A stretch of DNA of 8,150 bases. Source: Marinospirillum sp. (GTDB lineage Bacteria > Pseudomonadota > Gammaproteobacteria > Pseudomonadales > Halomonadaceae). How positions within the stretch are numbered: position 1 is the first letter of the stretch; each line of letters opens with the position of its first letter. The notes under the pieces were generated by a model. The model saw only the letters and a list, made by a program, of their open reading frames with translations, made no database searches and was not told the DNA's origin. Position numbers and translations under genes: made by a program. The stretch lies in the NCBI GenBank assembly GCA_007116865.1, contig SKHR01000027.1, positions 1 through 8,150 of the forward strand. Direction: 5' to 3'. Shown here in pieces: positions 4,990-8,150 of this stretch.

Positions 4990-6249
4990 ATGACAGGTCT
5001 GCACAATAAATCCATTCTTCTGGGTGTGAGTGGCGGCATTGCCGCTTATAAAAGCGCATGGCTGGCGCGTTTGCTGATCAAGGCCGGCGCACAGGTTCGT
5101 GTGGTCATGACCCAGGGAGCCAGTGCCTTTATTCAGCCCCTCACCTTTCAGGCGATCACCGGACACCCGGTTCATCAGCAACTGTTGGACACCGATGCCG
5201 AAGCCGGCATGGGGCACATTGAGCTGGCGCGCTGGGCCGATGCGATTTTGATTGCCCCGTGCAGCGCCAATTTAATTGCTCGTCTGGCTCAGGGGCAAGC
5301 CAATGACCTCCTGACCACGCTGTGCCTGGCTACTCAGGCACCGATTTACCTCGCCCCAGCCATGAATCAACAGATGTGGGCACACCCGGCCACTCAGGCG
5401 AATCACCAGACCCTGCTCAGTTATGGTTATCAGCTACTCACCCCGGAATCGGGCGAGCAGGCCTGCGGGGATATCGGCCCTGGCCGCCTGCCGGAACCCG
5501 AAACCCTGTGTGCCTGGCTCACTCAGGCGCTTGACGCGACCCAAAAAAGCCGCCTCGCTCAAGGATTGCGTTTTTTGATCACCGCAGGCCCCACCCAGGA
5601 AGCCATCGACCCGGTCAGATATCTGTCCAACCACAGCTCAGGAAAAATGGGCTACGCCTTGGCAGCAGCAGCAGCCTCACTGGGCGCAGAGGTCGATCTG
5701 GTCTCGGGTCCGGTTCATCTGCCCGCACCCGCTGGCGTGACTCGCCACTCGGTCACCTGCGCTGAAGAGATGCTGTCGACCTGCCAGGCTCTTCAGCCTC
5801 ATACCCAGATTTTCATTGCCTGCGCCGCCGTTGCAGACTATCGGGCAGCCGAAGTAGCGTGCCACAAGATGAAAAAAGGGCAAAATGAAGAGCCCCTGAC
5901 CCTCACCCTGGTACGCAACCCTGATATTCTGGCCACCCTTGCACAGGACAACCCTCGGCTTTACTGCGCCGGTTTTGCTGCTGAAACCCAGCAGGTAGAA
6001 ACTCATGCTGAACAAAAGCTCCGCCGCAAAGGGTTGCAGGCCATCATTGCCAATGATGTCAGTGATCCCCAAATCGGCTTTGGCAGCGAAGAAAACCAAG
6101 TGACCCTGCTATTGAAAAAAGGGGAACTAACCCAGACGCTGACTTACCCAAAAATGCCCAAAACACAGCTCAGCCTTGTGCTGATTCAGCAGCTTCTTCA
6201 ACACTATCAAGAGACTTTTCTGCATGAACAAACCCCTGATCAAGGTTAA
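4990..6249 (+). CDS. coaBC: Bifunctional phosphopantothenoylcysteine decarboxylase / phosphopantothenate-cysteine ligase
   Basis: Catalyses two consecutive steps of coenzyme A synthesis: CTP-dependent joining of cysteine to 4'-phosphopantothenate (CoaB), then FMN-dependent decarboxylation to phosphopantetheine (CoaC). The 419 residues match the usual fusion length of about 400. The N-terminal CoaC domain shows LLGVSGGIAAYK (10-21), catalytic H76 in MGHIEL, PAMNQQMW (123-130) and ACGDIGPGRL with the redox cysteine C159. The CoaB domain starts near 190 and shows ITAGPTQEAIDPVRYLSNHSSGK with N214, then AAVADYR (279-285), a lysine cluster HKMKK (292-296), VRNPDIL (308-314) and an AGFAAET motif. 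ATG at 4990 is the only sensible in-frame start, and its ribosome site is weak (GGGC). It overlaps dut by 26 bases. Position 91 is Cys in APCSAN where Ala or Ser is more usual. Confidence 0.97.
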   Translation: MTGLHNKSILLGVSGGIAAYKSAWLARLLIKAGAQVRVVMTQGASAFIQPLTFQAITGHPVHQQLLDTDAEAGMGHIELARWADAILIAPCSANLIARLAQGQANDLLTTLCLATQAPIYLAPAMNQQMWAHPATQANHQTLLSYGYQLLTPESGEQACGDIGPGRLPEPETLCAWLTQALDATQKSRLAQGLRFLITAGPTQEAIDPVRYLSNHSSGKMGYALAAAAASLGAEVDLVSGPVHLPAPAGVTRHSVTCAEEMLSTCQALQPHTQIFIACAAVADYRAAEVACHKMKKGQNEEPLTLTLVRNPDILATLAQDNPRLYCAGFAAETQQVETHAEQKLRRKGLQAIIANDVSDPQIGFGSEENQVTLLLKKGELTQTLTYPKMPKTQLSLVLIQQLLQHYQETFLHEQTPDQG

Positions 6250-6685
6250 GATTCTCGATCCCCGAATTGGCAACGACTGGCCGATGCCTGACTATGCAAC
6301 ACCCGGCTCTGCTGGTATGGATCTGCGCGCGCTGCTGGATGCCCCGCTCACCCTGGAACCAGGCGACACTCATCTGGTACGCACCGGATTGGCAATTCAC
6401 CTGGCCGACCCTGGATTGGCCGGGCTGATTCTGCCGCGCTCTGGACTGGGCCATAAACACGGAATCGTGCTGGGCAATCTGGTGGGTTTGATCGATTCTG
6501 ACTACCAGGGTGAATTGATGATTTCAGTATGGAACCGGGGTCAGACTGCCTTCACCCTGGAGCCAGGCGAACGGCTGGCACAGTATGTCGTGGTTCCGGT
6601 GGTTCAGGTTGAACTGCAAACCGTCGAGACCTTTGACCAGAGCGATCGAGGTGCCGGCGGGTTTGGCAGCTCGGGACGCCATTAA
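6224..6685 (+). CDS. dut: Deoxyuridine 5'-triphosphate nucleotidohydrolase (dUTPase)
   Basis: Trimeric, Mg-dependent enzyme that splits dUTP into dUMP and pyrophosphate. It keeps uracil out of DNA and supplies dUMP for thymidylate synthesis. All five family motifs are present in 153 residues: ATPGSAGMDLRA (25-36), PRSGLG (71-76), GLIDSDYQGEL (88-98) with catalytic D91, PGERLAQ (114-120) and the C-terminal flap motif RGAGGFGSSGRH (142-153). Length is standard. Its ATG lies inside the last 26 bases of coaBC in another frame, with an AAGAGA-like site upstream, so translation is probably coupled to coaBC. The gap to algC is 22 bases. The coaBC-dut pair is common in proteobacteria. Confidence 0.98.
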   Translation: MNKPLIKVKILDPRIGNDWPMPDYATPGSAGMDLRALLDAPLTLEPGDTHLVRTGLAIHLADPGLAGLILPRSGLGHKHGIVLGNLVGLIDSDYQGELMISVWNRGQTAFTLEPGERLAQYVVVPVVQVELQTVETFDQSDRGAGGFGSSGRH

Positions 6686-6707
6686 GCCTTCACAAGGAGC
6701 CCAGCGA

Positions 6708-8084
6708 ATGGACCTACCTGCCTCAATTTTTCGTGCCTATGACATCCGTGGTGTGGTGGGCAAAACCCTGACCCCGGCTATCGTCGAACAACTTGGCCTT
6801 GCCCTGGGTTCAGAAGCGGCGGCCCGGGGTGAAACCACCCTGGTGGTGGCACGTGATGGCCGTGTTTCCGGCCCAGAACTGACCGAAGCGCTGAAAAAAG
6901 GGCTGCTCGCCAGTGGTCGGGATGTGATCGATATCGGCCAGGTGCCCACGCCCGTGCTCTACTACGCCGCTGCAACCCTGCAAGGCACTCAGTCGGGCAT
7001 CATGGTGACCGGCAGTCATAATCCACCCGACTACAATGGTTTTAAGTGTGTGCTCGCCGGAGAGACCCTCTTTGGTGAGGCCATCACTGGGCTTTATGAT
7101 CGTATCCTGCGCCAGGATTTCACTCAGGGCCAGGGCATGGAGAAGTCAATCGACCTGGGCATGACCTACCTTGATGCCATCCTGTCCCGAATTCAGCTGA
7201 ACCGCCCACTCAAGGTGGTGGTTGATACCGGCAACGGGGTTGCCGGAGAGCTGGCGCCCTTGCTGATGGAGCGTTTAGGCTGCGAAGTCACTGCACTGTT
7301 CACAGAGATTGACGGCACCTTTCCCAATCATCACCCGGACCCCGGCAAGCCAGAAAACCTGAAAGACCTGATCGCCACCGTCAAACAACAAGGCGCGGAT
7401 CTTGGTCTGGGCTTTGACGGTGATGGCGATCGCGTCGGAGTGATCACCCCTCAGGGTGAGCTGATTTTCCCGGATCGTCTGATGATGGCCTATGCCGAAG
7501 ACCTGCTCAGCCGCTGTCCTGGCGCGCAGATCATTTATGACGTCAAATGCACCGGCAATCTGGGCAAGGTCATCACCCAGGCGGGCGGGCAGGCCGAAAT
7601 GTCGCAGACCGGCCACTCGCTGATCAAGGCACGCATGAAAGCCACCGGCGCACAGCTGGCCGGTGAAATGAGTGGGCACATCTTTTTTGCCGAAGGCTGG
7701 TACGGCTTTGATGATGGCCTTTATGCGGCCGCTCGCCTATTACAAATTCTGGCGGCCCAACCCCTGGATGCTGACGCCTTTTTTGCCCGCTATCCACAAG
7801 ACATCAGCACGCCGGAAATCAATCTGACCGTGACGGATGAGAACAAGTTTGCGCTGGTCGAAAAACTCGCACAAGAAGGCGATTTTGGCACCGGCACACG
7901 CACCACTCTGGATGGGATTCGTGTAGACTATGAAGATGGCTGGGGGCTTTGTCGAGCATCCAATACCACCCCGGTTTTAGTGCTGCGATTTGAGGGCAAA
8001 ACCCAGGCCGCACTGGAGCGCATCCAAGAAGTTTTCCGCCAGGCACTCAAGCAAGTCGCCCCCGAGCTGACCCTGACATTTTGA
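6708..8084 (+). CDS. algC: Phosphomannomutase / phosphoglucomutase (AlgC type)
   Basis: Alpha-D-phosphohexomutase that interconverts mannose or glucose 6-phosphate and 1-phosphate through a phosphoserine and a 1,6-bisphosphate intermediate. It feeds GDP-mannose, LPS core and exopolysaccharide synthesis. The 458 residues are close to P. aeruginosa AlgC (463). Four domains can be placed by motif: RAYDIRG (9-15), the phosphoserine loop TGSHNPPDYNG (101-111, catalytic S103), the metal loop DGDGDR (237-242), the sugar-binding loop GEMSGH (319-324) and the phosphate-binding loop RASNTTP (416-422). Loops of this kind act on both glucose and mannose in AlgC. AAGGAG eight bases before ATG 6708 fixes the start; upstream open frame overlaps dut and has no counterpart in the family. 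There is no extra N-terminal membrane domain. The order dut-algC-argB is as in Pseudomonas, so the product may also serve alginate-like polymers, but no such gene is seen here. Confidence 0.95.
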   Translation: MDLPASIFRAYDIRGVVGKTLTPAIVEQLGLALGSEAAARGETTLVVARDGRVSGPELTEALKKGLLASGRDVIDIGQVPTPVLYYAAATLQGTQSGIMVTGSHNPPDYNGFKCVLAGETLFGEAITGLYDRILRQDFTQGQGMEKSIDLGMTYLDAILSRIQLNRPLKVVVDTGNGVAGELAPLLMERLGCEVTALFTEIDGTFPNHHPDPGKPENLKDLIATVKQQGADLGLGFDGDGDRVGVITPQGELIFPDRLMMAYAEDLLSRCPGAQIIYDVKCTGNLGKVITQAGGQAEMSQTGHSLIKARMKATGAQLAGEMSGHIFFAEGWYGFDDGLYAAARLLQILAAQPLDADAFFARYPQDISTPEINLTVTDENKFALVEKLAQEGDFGTGTRTTLDGIRVDYEDGWGLCRASNTTPVLVLRFEGKTQAALERIQEVFRQALKQVAPELTLTF

Positions 8085-8107
8085 TTTTTGATAAGGTCGA
8101 ATAATTG

Positions 8108-8150
8108 ATGAGCCCAACCTCTTCCGCCAACAGCCCACAAACTACGGTCA
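8108..8150 (+). CDS. argB: Start of a downstream gene, probably acetylglutamate kinase (partial)
   Basis: An ATG at 8108, 23 bases after the algC stop, opens a frame that runs off the window after 14 codons (MSPTSSANSPQTTV). An AAGG at 8093-8096 is a rather distant ribosome site. The residues visible are too few and too low in complexity to identify a family. argB is proposed only because acetylglutamate kinase follows algC in Pseudomonas and many relatives. ArgB would phosphorylate N-acetylglutamate in arginine synthesis. Confidence 0.45.
   Translation, partial: MSPTSSANSPQTTV

Noticed and set aside
2999..6190. Recurring word ACTCAGGC in several genes, as a possible uptake or recognition sequence
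   Set aside because: The copies fall in coding sequence with frequent Thr-Gln-Ala or Leu-Arg-type codons, with no shared orientation or spacing, so codon use explains them.
6585..6707. 41 extra in-frame codons upstream of algC
   Set aside because: They overlap the dut C-terminal motif in another frame and have no counterpart in the family. AAGGAG before the ATG at 6708 marks the real start.

Overview
The window is a densely packed stretch of a gammaproteobacterial chromosome, about 55% GC by eye. Most of it is conserved housekeeping DNA. Two features point to the lineage: the block radC-rpmB-rpmG-mutM on the minus strand, divergent from coaBC-dut-algC-argB on the plus strand, and the high similarity of L28, L33, RadC, CoaBC, dUTPase and AlgC to gammaproteobacterial (Pseudomonas-like) versions. 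The genus cannot be read from the sequence.

Layout from left to right. Positions 1-144 hold no gene. They contain two hairpins, probably embedded in a larger fold, that resemble the end of an IS200/IS605-type element without its transposase. Positions 145-2698 hold a tightly spaced minus-strand gene cluster, read right to left: a SirB2-family membrane protein, a YcxB-like two-helix membrane protein, a stand-alone GcvH-type lipoyl carrier, a hotdog-fold thioesterase, and a DUF2971 protein. Gaps are 12, 16 and 2 bases, and the last pair overlap. Next, still on the minus strand, come mutM (DNA glycosylase), an intrinsic terminator, rpmG (L33), rpmB (L28) and radC. The rpmB promoter region lies between radC and rpmB, and its -10 box overlaps the radC stop codon. 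A short divergent intergenic region (4909-4989) separates radC from the plus-strand operon coaBC, dut, algC and the first codons of what is probably argB.

How the genes work together. rpmB and rpmG supply 50S ribosomal proteins. mutM and dut both protect DNA: removal of oxidised guanine, and prevention of uracil incorporation. coaBC makes phosphopantetheine for coenzyme A. algC interconverts hexose phosphates for surface polysaccharide, and argB would begin arginine synthesis. The left cluster is the least understood part: a lipoyl carrier without glycine-cleavage partners, next to a thioesterase and membrane proteins of unknown role.

I found no CRISPR array, phage gene, toxin-antitoxin pair, tRNA, rRNA or convincing new defence system. 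The points most worth a second look are the GcvH/thioesterase/SirB2/YcxB/DUF2971 cluster, the hairpins at the left edge, and the promoter and terminator structures around rpmB-rpmG.
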